64,000 nucleotides of DNA, taken from positions 22,061,558-22,125,557 of the forward strand of contig NC_089318.1 of the NCBI RefSeq assembly GCF_036669915.1, in the 5' to 3' direction. Made by a program: the position numbers and the translations under genes. Each line of letters starts with the position of its first letter. The stretch's first letter is position 1. This DNA is from Pocillopora verrucosa. Lineage: Eukaryota > Cnidaria > Anthozoa > Scleractinia > Pocilloporidae. The notes under the pieces are model-generated. The model was not told the origin of the DNA. It did no database searches and saw only the letters and a list, made by a program, of their open reading frames with translations. Positions 22,636-35,406 of the stretch are shown here, in pieces.

Positions 22636-25600
22636 TTAGGGATCTTTTGAGGCAAAACCTCTGTCCTTTTCATCGCCAGGGTTACATTTCATCCATCTTT
22701 TGGCAATCTCTTGAGGGTATCCTTGCTCCATATATACCTTTCCCTGCTGAAGCTTTAAATACTGCCTTCCCCTGAAAACGTAGGTTCTTCTGTTGACCCA
22801 CTGTACGGCAGCATTAATGTGATCGGGAATTGATTTCCAGGCGTTTTTGATACCCTTGGGATATCCCCAGTCTGTCCTCTTGTTGTCTTCGTTGTATCGC
22901 CAGTACAGGGTGTCCTTGAAAAAGTAAGTCTTCCTGTTCCTCTCCCATGTGAAAACTGCGTCCATGTTAGCGAGAGCTGAGGGAAGACCGTACCGTGAAA
23001 TTTGACCAGAATTCCTTAACACTCTCTTGGAGTCATATTCCCAGAACCTAACGATAAGAATGAAAGGATTAAATTAAAGATTCTCGGGAACAAGTGATAT
23101 TTATATTGCTATAAATGTTTATATTCAGCACACATTCTCGATGGATGAGGGGAAAGGGCTACTAACGGCGGTGGCCTGATGTTGCATCGACGCCGGAGCT
23201 CAGATCAACATCATCGACAGAATGTGCAAGAGATGCGACTTGTCAAGACGCTTCATGCAAAATATAAGATAAGTTCTGGTAGCAATGATAGCTATAATAG
23301 TATGTAGACTTTCCTTTTAATCTCGGTGGGAGTGGGTAAGCGGTTGAAAGAGCTAGTATCTTGGTGCCACTTGCAACATACTAGCGTGTTGCTCGAATAT
23401 TTAATTGGAGAACGCTCTAAATATGGGAACCTTAAGTATGGAAACCGCACGGCCTGTGAGATAACTCTCAAATTGTTACAAAAAATGTATCTTACTCTGA
23501 TCCTTTGAAGAACACCACGTTTCCTTTTTTTATTGCGGTAAGCAGCATCTAAAGGGGTCTTTATATCCCTCCAATATCTCGTTATGGTGTACGGTCCACG
23601 CCTGCGCAGCTGCCTGTCCAAGATCCAGAACTTATCTCCAACCACGAAATACGTCCACCTGTTAGTACCAACAAATACTGTGTCATAACGAACTGTGCTG
23701 CTGCAAATAACCTCAGTCGGAACTGTGGGTCGCGGGGTTGGGGGCTGGCGTCTGGTGGTAGTAACAGTGGGGGTGATTCTCGTAGTTGGTATGATTCGCC
23801 GAACAGTTGGCACTGAAAAGATTATAGATAATACCGTCAGAAAAATAGCAAATAATAAAATAGCACGCATGATAATGCTAAGTACGAAAGATTATAATTA
23901 TAATAATAAAATAAAAAAATAAATGGTAGGTAGGAGTGGACATTCCACGAGGTGGTTCTTGTTGTCCACTATTTCCAGTTCGAATTGGAGTTAGAATGAT
24001 TGTTTTAATGGAGGGAGGAAAAGCAGAAGACCCGGAGAAAAACCCACGAAGCAAGGGCGAGAACCAACAACAAACTCGACCCACATGTGACACCAGGTCT
24101 GAGAATCGAACCCGGGCTGGGTGGTTGGAGGCGAGCACTCTCACCACTGCGTCAAACATATTCCCCAATAATAACGATAATGATACGAATAATAATGATG
24201 GTGATAATGATAAAAACGATGATGACAATAATAATGAAAATAATAATAATCATTGACAAAAAAAAAAAAACGATAAAAATATTTTTGAGACCAACAATCA
24301 TAATGACCTTGACACCTACACATGGTTTCACTGAACTGCAGAATTGATTGATAGATTACTTGCTAAGTAAATTAATCATCATACCGTGGACTCTTATAAG
24401 CCTCCTCACACAGAGATGACTTTTCAGGTGGTCATTGTCACAACAATAGAAAAAATAAGACAGCAAAGGACACAGGAAAATTACCAACAGACAACTCACT
24501 TGGATATAAAGACTGAATGCCTTGCGTATCATCATTTGTTAGTTTGATATCCTCAACATATCCTTTGTACCACGGGTACATGATGGATTCTTGTACGTTG
24601 GAATGTTCTAGACCCAGACTGTGTCCAAACTCGTGAACAGCCACCCAATCTAGGTTGATGCCATCTTTCCTTCCTGTTGTGAAATGTTCATCATCGTCAA
24701 AATGGGCATCACCAGAGAGACCTTCAATGAAAAATAAGCAAACAAAGAACTAGTTATAAACTGAATAACGTAATTAGTTTAACAGATGAGTGGGTTTCAA
24801 ACCGCGCAGAGGGCGCCGAGATCGTTCGGAAAGTGGAAAAATGCAAAAAAAGTCAGATGCTGAACTAGTTAAAATCTTAAGCTTAGTCAACACAATGGTC
24901 GAATGTTCGCGCATGAGCGAACCTTGTAATGGCTACGTGTCATGCTTTGACTTGAGGCTGTTAGAACCAGGGTGCTTTAAGAAGTCAATTCACAACCTAT
25001 AGGAGTCTCTGATTCAAATTATTTCAAAACCTGATAGTTTCTTTGGTAAGGCTCAAAACAAAATGGAAATCAAAGGGGAATTGGAAGAGTCCCAGATCTT
25101 CCTTTTCCTTGCTTTTGTTTCCAATTCTCTCAACAGATTTCTGCTGGCGTTTCAATTTTTCTCGCTTAGTTTGTTCGAAAAAATTTGATTCGTATATTTT
25201 CCTTTGAAATTTCGTGCCGAAAATCAGCGCATGCTTAACGTTTGACTACTGTACTTCGCAGGCGCAGCTATATACGCAAAGAAAGAAACTTGACTCTTAC
25301 CTCTGTTATTGTGGGGATAAAATGCGTGCGCCAATGTACCACCTCTACGATCAAAGGCATATGGATCTCCATGCTTTTGGCGAACAAAGCTGATGAGAAT
25401 GTCAGCATCTCCCCTGTATACCTCTCTAATCCTCAACGCCGAGGCAGACTGCCACAAATCGAACGCTTTCCGGAAAATTCTTCGCTGTTGGCTGAACGGT
25501 ATGCCATCCTTGGTGTAGTTAAGAATCCTATAAGTTATGTCCTGTAAAAAAAAAGATAGTTGTTTTAGTATGTACCAAAATGGTGAGATAATATCTTCAG

Positions 25601-27709
25601 GTGCAATTCCCGCGCGAGTTGTTTGGAAGTGAATAGCAAAGCATATTCGGAGTTTCAGTAGCCAATCAGAGCGCGTCTTAAACGCTATCCATTGCTGTAG
25701 TGTATAGTAACAAGAATTATGCTTATCACAAATATATCCTTGTTACGACGAACGAGCAGCCGAGAATTAAGCGAATGTTACGATTTGATTGTGATTCGAT
25801 TGGTTAGCTCAACATGTGGTATATACGGTCATATCTTACCCCTTCCGTAATTGCCCCGCGTTATGTTTCTTCAAAAGAAAACCTTTAAGCTAGGTTAAAA
25901 ATTTCGTGACTGGTTAGCTATGATTTCAATTTAAATAAGCTTCTTGGAAGTGTTTATGGCAACAGATGCAAAACAAAGCAATAGTATCTCTTGAAGACAA
26001 TCAAAACAAGAACAATTTTCGTAATCATCTTCGGCAATGAAGCATAAGTCTTTTTGTTGTAATTAAAAAAACTTATTTCCTGACCGTTCGCTTCCATCTG
26101 GACCCCTGTAAAGTAAATCTTCCTGCGGCATCGGAGGGTGGATCTTTTACACCACACCGGTCAGTATTGATGAGCTTTATGGTGGCTGTATCAATTCGTC
26201 CTGTGACTGGGATATTGCCAAATCTTTGAAGTTTCCTGATCGATGCTCGAAACTCAGTCGAGTTCGGATCCAATGGACCTCTGTTCTTGCCTATGACATC
26301 ATCATCCAAGTAACCAAATTTCTCCATAAACAATGCCTACAAAGAATAGTTGATGGAAGAGTTTATGAGAGAGGTTGTTAGCAAAAAAGGGAGATACACG
26401 AGTCGACAAAAAAATCTTGGGGCAAATCTACAAGACGTGCGTAACAGGCTTTATTTTTTGCGTTTTTCAGGGAAATGAAGGCATGCTCGAGACGAGAGTG
26501 AGGGCAGCGGGAAAAGCGATTTACGCGCAAGAGAGGGAGCGCGAAACAACTTCTCCACCTCCTCATTGCACAACACGCTTTGAACTCGCCTTCGTTTTCC
26601 TGAATTCGCCAAAAATTGACGGCTATTCGGCAAGTTTATTTCAGGTTGTTCATGTCACATTTTTTTTGCTTCATTTGAAAGAGTGCTGTACATTACGAAA
26701 AGACTCTTCTCTCACAGATACATAACGCGAACGCGCGAGAGAGAGCGGAGTTATAGGACGTGGGTCTGACAGTGTGGGGTTTCTCGCGCGAATACACACA
26801 TTTTGTCTGAATGTATTTTGGTCGTCGCGCACTCTTTGAAAAGACTCAATTTCATTTCCCAGCCAGCCCTTTCGGCTAAAAAATTATCGTTTCCCAAAAT
26901 GACCCCAGCAATGATTCCTCCAGGACTGCAGTTATGTGTATTTGTCAGCTGTCGTTGTACAATGATGACCTTTCGCATGCTGTTGCAGAACAACAACAAT
27001 CGTGAGGATGAACCCCGCGATGTAAATATTAAAAAAGCAGATTGATTGCACATCTGAGCTCAAAACGACGACTTTTAGTCCGAGCATTTTAAGCAATTTC
27101 ATAGTTTCTTTGACAGTTTATAAATAATTTCAACTACAAATACTACTTACTCACTTCATTTTCCAGAAAGCACTTACGTAAAAAAAAAAAAAAAAATTAA
27201 AAAAAAAAAAAAAACCGACTTAGGAGATGAGCAATGTTCTCTTTTGCTCATGGATATGCTTGGTATGCCAGCCTGATGTGGCCACAACTTCCAATAAAAA
27301 GCCCCAGGTGTTGATCTTTTTCCTTTTCTTCTTAAAGAGATATATTAATTGTGCAGTGAACTGTTTTGGTAGAAAACGCTGAGAACTTCACCAACATCCA
27401 ACATTGCAATCACAATATCATTGGATAAGTGTTCATACGGAAATCCTCCTATGGTGGTAAATTTCACCGAGGTAACCGTAGGACGAAGCTCCGGGTCACA
27501 TATTTGAAATATTCAAGTCTATACAATGCTGGAATTATCTGCTACGTATCCTCTGCTCACTTGTGTATTTGCGTGCAACATCCATCAACCATACATTTGC
27601 TGAAGTAAAGTCTTACCGTTTGGTATGCCTGCTTGATCGCAGCGCTTCGCACGAACACCGGAGACAGCGAAAGAGTTAACAATGCCACCGTGAAGAGCTT
27701 GAAATCCAT
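22636..27709 (-). CDS. MMP gene 3: secreted-type MMP with one frameshift in hemopexin blade I
   Basis: Exons on the minus strand are 27617-27709, 26085-26336, 25301-25541, 24500-24721, 23496-23812 and 22636-23047. The signal peptide starts MDFKLFTVALLTLSLSPVF. The propeptide has switch TDRCGVKD and no RRKR-type site. The catalytic parts [24 protein letters not shown] and [10 protein letters not shown] are complete. The hinge is rich in Thr, Pro and Arg, and hemopexin ends at WMKCNP with no hydrophobic tail. Exon 5 is 317 bases where the phase pattern needs 316. The extra base lies in or beside an A7 run (T7 on the plus strand, 23525-23531). Read literally, translation stops at 23033-23035 after about 379 residues, losing blades II-IV. 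Exon 6 itself is clean, so this is a recent lesion, an allele or an assembly error. The exon 2 donor is GTCAGG rather than GTAAGT. Gene 5 is a close relative, sharing the FWEYDS start of exon 6. Confidence 0.88.
23525..23531 (-). other. Single-base frameshift site in exon 5 of MMP gene 3
   Basis: Seven A residues on the coding strand lie between codons for YRN and the expected VVFFKGS. Aligned with the matching codons of gene 5 at about 47281-47322, there is one base too many. Removing one restores both the reading frame and the phase-2 splice to exon 6. Homopolymer position makes a sequencing or assembly error a real alternative. Confidence 0.75.
23893..24165 (-). mobile_element. tRNA-derived SINE in intron 4 of gene 3
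   Basis: On the minus strand it has a box A-like GACGCAGTGGTGAGAGTG, a box B GGTTCGATTC about 35 bases on, then a conserved-looking body (GTGGGTTTTTCTCCGGG) and an AT-rich tail. The A/B pair at tRNA spacing with a long non-tRNA body is the SINE signature. The body resembles a domain I recall from marine invertebrate SINEs; that comparison is from memory. It sits between the catalytic and hinge exons. An (AAT/GAT)n stretch follows at 24165-24250. Confidence 0.8.
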
Positions 27710-28059
27710 GTTCAGTCCCTACAGTTCGTATTTCGTGGGCTATGAACCGTTTAAATTATTGTCTTACAATATTCTGATGGTTCCTTGTCCAGGCAATAAC
27801 AGTGTGCGTGGTTTCGAGTTTACGTTTAGTTGCGCTCTTTATGAAAGACGTAGTTGAGCAGTAGGGTGTCAATTACAAATAAGGGGTGTGCCTGTGTCAT
27901 CCACGTCACTCCCAAACAGCACGAAACCCCTCTCCTGCAGAACAGGCCTTATTATTAAGATTTTTTTTTCACGCTTTTTAGGCGAGTATGGAGCTTAAGT
28001 CACATAAGGTGCAACCTGCAGAAAAGCGATTGACAAATTATTTATAATTTGTTGTTCTC

Positions 28060-28363
28060 CTACACTAGCTTCTGATTATGCTTTTTGCTCCTCAACACAA
28101 TCTCTTCTGTTTGTTCCAAGATTCAAGTTCTACACTTCGGAATCTCCCTTTTGCTCATGCTGCTCCTATTTTTTGGAACTCTCTGCCCATTATCGATTAG
28201 AACCTGTAGTAGCCTCGCCATTTAAAAGAAACTGAAAACATTTCTTTTTAGGAAAGTTTTAAGTACTTACTATAAAGCACTTTTGAATTTTTTTTCTCGT
28301 ATCAGCGCTATGTAGATCTTTGTGATATTACCATTACTACTATTATTATTATTATTATTACTG
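28060..28363 (+). mobile_element. Decayed 3' end of a non-LTR (LINE-type) retrotransposon
   Basis: Conceptual fragments in mixed frames read VPRFKFYTSE, PFAHAAPIFWNSLPII and PFKRN-KHFF. They resemble the C-terminus of LINE reverse transcriptases (pattern AAPxLWNSLP then FKxxLKTxLF). Stops and frameshifts interrupt it, and an (ATT)n tail follows at about 28335-28360, a common LINE 3' end. Recognition is from family memory. Confidence 0.55.
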
Positions 28364-30211
28364 ATGTTAATCATATCATTTGCTTCCGAGAGACTCGCAC
28401 TTTCACATGTTTTAGTTAGATAGGACAAGCAAAAAATCAGGGTGATCGCTTGCGAGGGAATAAATGCATCCTTCAACCGACCAGGCACATTTTTTACGGA
28501 GATTAATTCTTCCATCCTCTCCCTCTCCAGAAATAAACTTGGTTCAGGACCGCCTCAAAGTACAAGATTGCAAAGTACTCTGATGAAAGTTGCTCGGTCA
28601 CTCCTCTCTTGGCTGATTATTTTGTCCGATTGAGTCTCCTGCCTCTGGTGTGACTTCTGTAATTTTAGATTCCACTTAATAGATACTCTTTCAATAAAGG
28701 ACGAGTATGCTTATAAAAAAAAAAACAGTTCCATCGTCTGCTTTTTTAATCATGATGATGAAATAAACTTGTTAACCATTTTTTGGTGACTCTGGATCAC
28801 GAATTGCTAAGCGTGATAGTCGTTCATTTAGCTACTTGATGCATTAAATACGTCGTTGAGCCAAGAAAAATAAAGCAATCAGTTTAAAAAAAAATGCAGT
28901 TAAATGATCGCGCTTGTTTTCATTTCAGGTGATTAGCTCTCCATGATCATTTCAACGAAATTAGTGACTGATCTGTATTTTGACAACCGTATACCCACTG
29001 AGAAAAAAATCCAAGCTATTTTTTAATCAAGACATGTTTACAATCGATTCCCTCTTGAAAGATAAGCTTGGAGCCAGTGGATTACATCTCTCCGTATTGA
29101 GAAATTCCTGCTATGCTACCTAATTTTTTCACAGCCACAATTTAAAAATAATTAAGAGATATAGCAATACCCTTTTGACACCCTTATATTTTTTCCACAC
29201 AACAGAAAGATGAAGGAGGGTAATACAAACACCTATTCAGGAGAGCAGGTATCAGTTACATTACAAAAATATCAATTCATGTACCCTTTTTCAGACTGAT
29301 ACCTTAACTCGCCCCTTTTTTGTATGCGTACCGAATTTAACGCAATTTTTACCAAGGTTGGAAAAACAACAACCTTATAACAGAGCGAAGCAGCCTTACC
29401 GTTTGACGCGTTTGCTTCATAGGAGCGCAATGCACATGATTAAGTGCAAAGATCAAAGTTAGTGTTCCAACCCCGTAGACGATTCCTTTCATTTCAGCCT
29501 CAGTGGTTTTCAAATCTAACTTCTTCTTGATTTTCGCTCTATTTGAAGTCGAAACTAAGATCGAAAGGAATTAACAAACTTTCACCAAGAGTGTGTGGAC
29601 TTCGTCTCAAATGAATCCAGCCCCAGCAGAAAACTGACGCACACTCATTCTCGTCCCATGCGCCCGCGATATCAATTCCTTAGCAAGCGTTAGTCATTCA
29701 GCCAACTGCGCGCGTAATCACATGCTACGAAACCGAGTAAAAGCTAACGTGTGTAAAACTGACGTGTAGGGTCGGACGGGTTGATGTGAGCCTGTCTGGA
29801 AAAGCCATCAGACCCGGCACTCACACAGCTCTTCTCATTATCTTAAAAAGTGAATCGAAAAGTTTAGACTTCAACTTGAATAAAACAAATGAGAAAATGA
29901 GGGGCGCTACTCGATGAATCATGGGTTTCTTATTTTTGAGAAAAAGAGAAACGTTTTGCACTCGGTTCGTACTTCATGACCAAATACGAGCCAAAAATTT
30001 TCCCGTTCAGCACTCCGACTTAGTCAAAGAGTATATAGCTTGAATTTAAAAAAACGCGCTTCACCCATCACAACACTCAAGTTCTCTTTTATAAAGGCGT
30101 GACTTACGACGTGGTCCAAGTTATAAACACTCATCACTTCCGAGGTGAGAAACTAGCAGGGGTAAAAAAAATAAGAGGAGGATGTTTATATTGGCGCGAA
30201 CTGAATTATAC

Positions 30212-31449
30212 CGACGTCGACAAAATCTGGATCAGACCGGATCGGATCACGGACCGGATCACGGACCGGATTGCCAACTGGATCATGGGTCGGATCACGG
30301 ATTGGATCACGGATCATGGATCGGATCACGGATTGGATCACGTATCGGATCACGGATCGGATCATGTTAGATAAAATTAGAAATTTTGCGTGACCAACCA
30401 ATATTAAGTCTGCGTGACATGATTGAGCGCAGGCCCAGCCTCACGGTTCGAAAACGGACAAAGGGTTTTGAAAAATAAAGTGATCAAATTCTTTACAAAA
30501 TTAATAAAGAGTTTAAAAAAAGGGGGGGGGGGCTGTGAAAAAATTAAATATATTTCAATGAAAATGAGAGATGTTGCGTATTATGTCACGGCCATTATGT
30601 CACGTCTACGTGACACAATGTTAGTGCACGCTCATTTGAAAGTTTTTTTTTTCCCTCAAAACTCCATGAATCGCTTTCACGGCTGTGCTGAGGAGTGTTG
30701 TGTAGTGCCACCATGGACGAAGGCAAGCGAGGCTAAGGAGGGGGGCATTGGGATTTTCGGTTTTTGTGCCAAAAACTTCGGTTTTTCGGTTTTGCTGTTT
30801 TTTAGAATTTGGTTTTCGGTTTTCGTCAAAAATATAAACAACATTTTTTCCGGTTTGTCTTCGATCTGAGCGGCAATTAAGCGTCTCCACTGACCTCGAA
30901 CAGCCGCGAAACGGCTTATTGAGAAGAATTCTTATTGTTATCTAGAGGAATACGTGAGAAGCCAAATGCCACTGAAATAACTTCTCGTTGATGAAATGCC
31001 ATTGGGATCCATAGGAGGTCATCACGTCTCGAATAGCGCCCGAGACTTTGACCTTGCAATGTGGCGCGCTTAGGTCGATCAGTTTGCGAACTATGGCTTA
31101 TGACGTGCCTCACGCACCGGCAACGGAAGAAGCTCAAGGACCTTTAGAAGCAACTTTGTCGCGTTTTTCTGAACTGACTGATGAAATGATAAGTACCCCC
31201 CACTTGCCTTCGTCCATGGTGGCACTATACAACAATCCTCGGCACAGCCGTGAAAGTGACTACAAGGAGTTTCTAGGCAAAATGGAAAAACTCCTTGTGA
31301 GGCCTGCGGTCTATTATGTGACGCGGACTTTATTTTGGCTTGTCGCGCAAAATTTCTAATTTTATTTAACATGATCCGATCCATGATCCATGATCCATGA
31401 TCCATGATCCGTGATCCGATCCCGGTCCGTTCCAAGTTTTGTCGACGCC
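30212..31449. mobile_element. Fold-back transposon with long terminal inverted repeats
   Basis: The ends (GACGTCGACAAAAT and GTTTTGTCGACGCC) face each other. Next inward on each side come a run of GGATCA(C/T)GG-type short repeats, then AAATTAGAAATTTTGCG or its complement, and CACGGCTGTGC...GCCACCATGGACGAAGGCAAG or its complement. The right arm is about 245 bases; the left is about 515 because it carries extra sequence. No transposase is visible, so it is non-autonomous. Both arms encode a similar short peptide (FHGCAE-CC--PPWTKAS). Confidence 0.82.
30230..30368 (+). repeat. Short tandem repeat of GGATC-containing units
   Basis: Units of about 9-11 bases such as GGATCACGGAC and GGATCATGG repeat across the subterminal part of the left arm. 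A shorter inverse array (CCATGATC units) is in the right arm at about 31371-31430. Confidence 0.85.
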
Positions 31450-32690
31450 GAAAAAATACCAAAGATGGACCTGAAGTGCTTATATAATAATTCTTGTTCC
31501 TTTTTCTATTCTTTATTTATCCAAAATCATAATGAGTGCTCTTCGAAATGACCAAAAAAGAAAGTATTTTTAAGACAGAGAAATCAAATATTTGCCGCTA
31601 AAGTGAAGATGGAAGGGTTGCCTGTGACAAGAAACGAGAAGGAAATTATTTCTAAATTTCTAACCTCCGGTTAAATTTGTGGTGACGCAAAAAGGAAATT
31701 AGAAGAGAGATTTATCCAAGAAATTTACCGCATACCTCTTAGTAATTTTGATCTTATTTTTGTAAGAGTATTAAGTACATAAACCACGCGAGAAGACTGC
31801 TGTTGGTTAAGATGATATCACGATTTATTGGTTGGGCCTGAGAGCGAGCAGTTTCGAGGACATGGTGTTCCACGCTTCCGAATGAGGAAGGGTAGCACCC
31901 CAGGATATACCGTGAATGCCAAAATTTTGGCAAATAAAACTACTGATTCCTCGATATTTTGTCGTGTCTTGCAAAGATTTTTGAAATACTGAAAGATGAT
32001 CATGACAAGACTGGCTGGTTTCTATGCAGTTGTGCTGAGCTAGTTTCTTTGAGACTGTAGATTGTCTCTCAACGTTTTTTCCTTCTTCATTCCATGGTAT
32101 GCTCTACGATTAACGATATTTTCTTCTGATTTTTCGGCAAAAAATTGAAGATAGGTGACAGTTTTAAGAGAGACGAAAACAAACAATAATGATACGTGCT
32201 CATTAATATTGTACGTGACTAAAATTTTTGTTACGTAACTTCACATGTGAGAAAGTACTATGCATTTTTCATTTAAAATCACTGTTGCCGTGGTACTTCC
32301 CGCGAAACCTCTGTCTTTCCAGTTTTAGAGCCAATTTATGATTTCCTTTTCGTCAAACTTGATTTATGATCGTAAAATTTTAATCATTCCAATTTCTTTG
32401 CCCTTTACCCTTTACTCCTAAAGAGAAGAGCACTTGAACTTGAGTTTTACCGTAACGGTTCGTCAACTAGAAAATGTCTCGTGCGACAATTATTTCGAAT
32501 TCAAACACACCATTTTTTCCAGTTCAATATACAGACCACATCATTTTATTAGAATTTACGACTCCTGTAGAAGTGGAAGTCAAGTGGAATGCTCGTACTT
32601 GACGACTCAAATGACATGCATACGTGCTGTTGAAAATAATCTTGTTTAGCAAACAACTGATCATATCATAGCTTAAGGGGTCCTTATATA

Positions 32691-32734
32691 CTGACAGATT
32701 TTACGCCGTTAGTTTACGGCTTAAAATCTTACAG
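32691..32734. repeat. Imperfect hairpin
   Basis: CTGACAGATTTTACGCCGT pairs with ACGGCTTAAAATCTTACAG, with two mismatches, around a short loop. It may be the tip of a small inverted-repeat element. Confidence 0.5.
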
Positions 32735-35374
32735 TATGTACATCGACGCAGATAGTAGCGTAAAATCATACAGTCTATTAGCCTGCGTTGCAGGCGGTAG
32801 GTTAACAGTCAGTCTGTAGACTGTGTCAGTCACATGTTACGCCGTTATGTGATTACCGTCTCCATGGTCACCAAATTAATTTCCGGACTGACAAATGTCT
32901 TTAGCGCAAAGCGCTAAGAAAATAAGACTTTGAAATAAATGAGTGCTGCTTTTTCCTGTTTCTTGTCTGCTACATTTTGACCCTTCACAGTTAAAAAGAA
33001 TTACTCTCCAGCGAAAGGGTATGCTTCGTTTCACCAATAAACAGAACGTGTTTCTGTAAATCAGTGTGGAGTTTCCTCTGGACCCAAGAGAGAATTCCAG
33101 TAAGAGAAATTTCGAGCAAAAACATGCTTACGAAAACAGACAAAAAGCAGACCTAACGTAGCATATGGCGACAAGATGTATAATTAGAGCACGTATCTGG
33201 TGTCTCCCATCTCAAGGTTTCGAGTGCCTCTTAATAAAAAAATAATTTTCCGTTGTCTGGCCTAATTATATTTTTCCGAATTGCACTACCGTTTGTCTCT
33301 CCTAAACGTTTTTTTTTCTGGAACCAGCGGCCGTCTCGTTTTTAAAACAAAGTTTTCTGTACCCATACTTCGGATTAGAAATAAGAACTGAACTACGCTG
33401 AAACGAAATAGAACTGAACTTTAAGATCTAGTTCACCTTTATTCCTTTCAGCAATTGTGATGTTTGTGTATACGGTAGCTCCACCTCTTCAAAGAGGGTA
33501 TTGATTTCGTTTAAAGATGCAAGGGTACGGATAAATAGTCTGGCCACATCCGGTTTAAAGCGCTGAAGATTGTCTCATTGATGAAACGATTTTGTAACGC
33601 AGCATGTGCACCCTTAAACGAATATGTTATCAATGTTGCTCTATCACGTAACACAGCAACAAAATACTTCATTCGAGCAAATTCTTCTTTATTCTTTCAA
33701 GAATATATTTTTCTTTTAGATTTAATTTCCTCTGTTTGATAAGGGTAGAAAATGATTTGTTCTTAAGGCAAGCTCTAAACAAGACCCTACAACATCATCG
33801 CGTACGTGACAAACATTCCCGAAGAGGAAAAGCTCCGGTGGGTTGCAGTGAAGCATGTCCCGTTACTAATCGGGTTCTAGGATTCTTAGCCAATGATTTG
33901 AATTATTGTGGATATAATCTCGTCTTGAGAGAAATGTCGAGAGCGTTTTTGAGGTGACTTTTGATTTAGAAGGTTTAAGAGGACGAAGCTCATGTTAAAT
34001 AAGCTCACATGAATGACGAAGAGATGTTACTTTTTTATATGAGAAATTTTGATTCGGAAAAAAATTCAATTCTTGTAATCTCTCGATGTTTTCTTTTCCG
34101 AATGGGTTCCTGTTCTAACAGAGAAATTTTGTAAAAGCATCTGTGCAAGTTCTCTCTGCAAAGTGGCATTGAATTAACTTTTTAAAGAAATGAACAGGCC
34201 CGCTATATTCGCCTATACGAATTAATAAAGGGAACAGTAGCTCTGGCGTCGGTTGTTAGAGGAGTGGATGACGCCATCCCCTGCATAAATTTCTATATGA
34301 CGGATAGTGCCGTGAATCTTTTTTTAACAATCATCCGCTGGAAAGCGATTTTTCTGTTCAATAGCCTTTTTCTTATCCACCACGGACCTCTGAAAGCTAT
34401 CCTTGCCGTCTATTCTTACAACGCTTCAACGTGACCCACTGTAGCGACCATGTGTTTTTATTGTATTTGAAGGAAATACAGACATTATCACTGCCATGTG
34501 GAAGAGTTTACCCAAGTTTAACTGAGTTTACCGAGCGCTTTAAGAATGCGCTTTTAAGTTTGAAAGAGAAACCAGAGATCTTTTTATTTTTCAACCAAAA
34601 CAACCTTTGCCTTTGAAGTTTGTCATTAAAAAAAATGATTGACGAGAACCGTGTAGGCAACGAACATGGTTCCGGTGAGCCGGGAGAAAACGGTTAAGGC
34701 CAATTCCGCAAAAGCGATACAATGAATCTGAGATACCTAAAACGTTATCCCTCTTTATGCCACAAATCTCTGAGAAAGAGGACCATTTTTTCCGATTTTC
34801 TAGTAGAACAACGCGGTTTCCTTTACGAATCTGATAGGTCTGCTCCATGGTTTATCGCGGTTCATTTAAGAATACCATAAAAGGTCATGTATAGAACATA
34901 GGAAATTTTTAGAGGGAGGATGAATTTTTATTTGAATTAAAGAAAACATTTTGGAGTCTAGACGAAGAGAATTTATAAAACATGTTAAAAACTCTAGCTT
35001 ATTTTATAACTTATCCAGCAAAACATTAATTTATACTTAAGCTGGACCTCACATCCTCAGGGATGTGCTTATGTTTTCAAATGATTTCTCATTCTCAAAT
35101 TATGTAGTGGTTGCTAACGTAATTTCCTTTGAGTCACATGGACTTTAACCAAAAGGGCAGCTCGACCCTCTGTTTCCCAATGTTCATCAATTATTTAGCA
35201 ATATTCTATTGTATAAAGCCGACCTTTGTCGTTGTTTTCTTTAAAAGTTTAGGCCAGTTACCCGTTTGTTTGTTTGTTTGTTTGTTAATTAAAATTATGG
35301 TTACGGGAAAAGTGTATGACGATGGCGAGAAAGCGACAACATTGTCTGGCGCGACACAGGGCCATTTCCGGAAT

Positions 35375-35406
35375 ATCATATCATGGCAGATATGCCATGA
35401 TATGAT
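35375..35406. repeat. Perfect hairpin, 14-base arms
   Basis: ATCATATCATGGCA, loop GATA, TGCCATGATATGAT. Isolated in non-coding sequence with no adjoining T tract. Confidence 0.7.

Noticed and set aside
24090..24165. tRNA-like sequence with A and B boxes
   Set aside because: It lacks a plausible acceptor stem and anticodon arm pairing, and continues into a long SINE body, so it is not called a tRNA gene.
27181..27216. Two long A runs resembling a retrogene tail
   Set aside because: No coding or retrogene sequence precedes them within intron 1 of gene 3; treated as simple sequence.
30423..30869. 148-codon open frame on the plus strand
   Set aside because: It lies inside the fold-back element, includes a poly-G/Lys tract and shows no domain; kept only as a note on the mirrored peptide.
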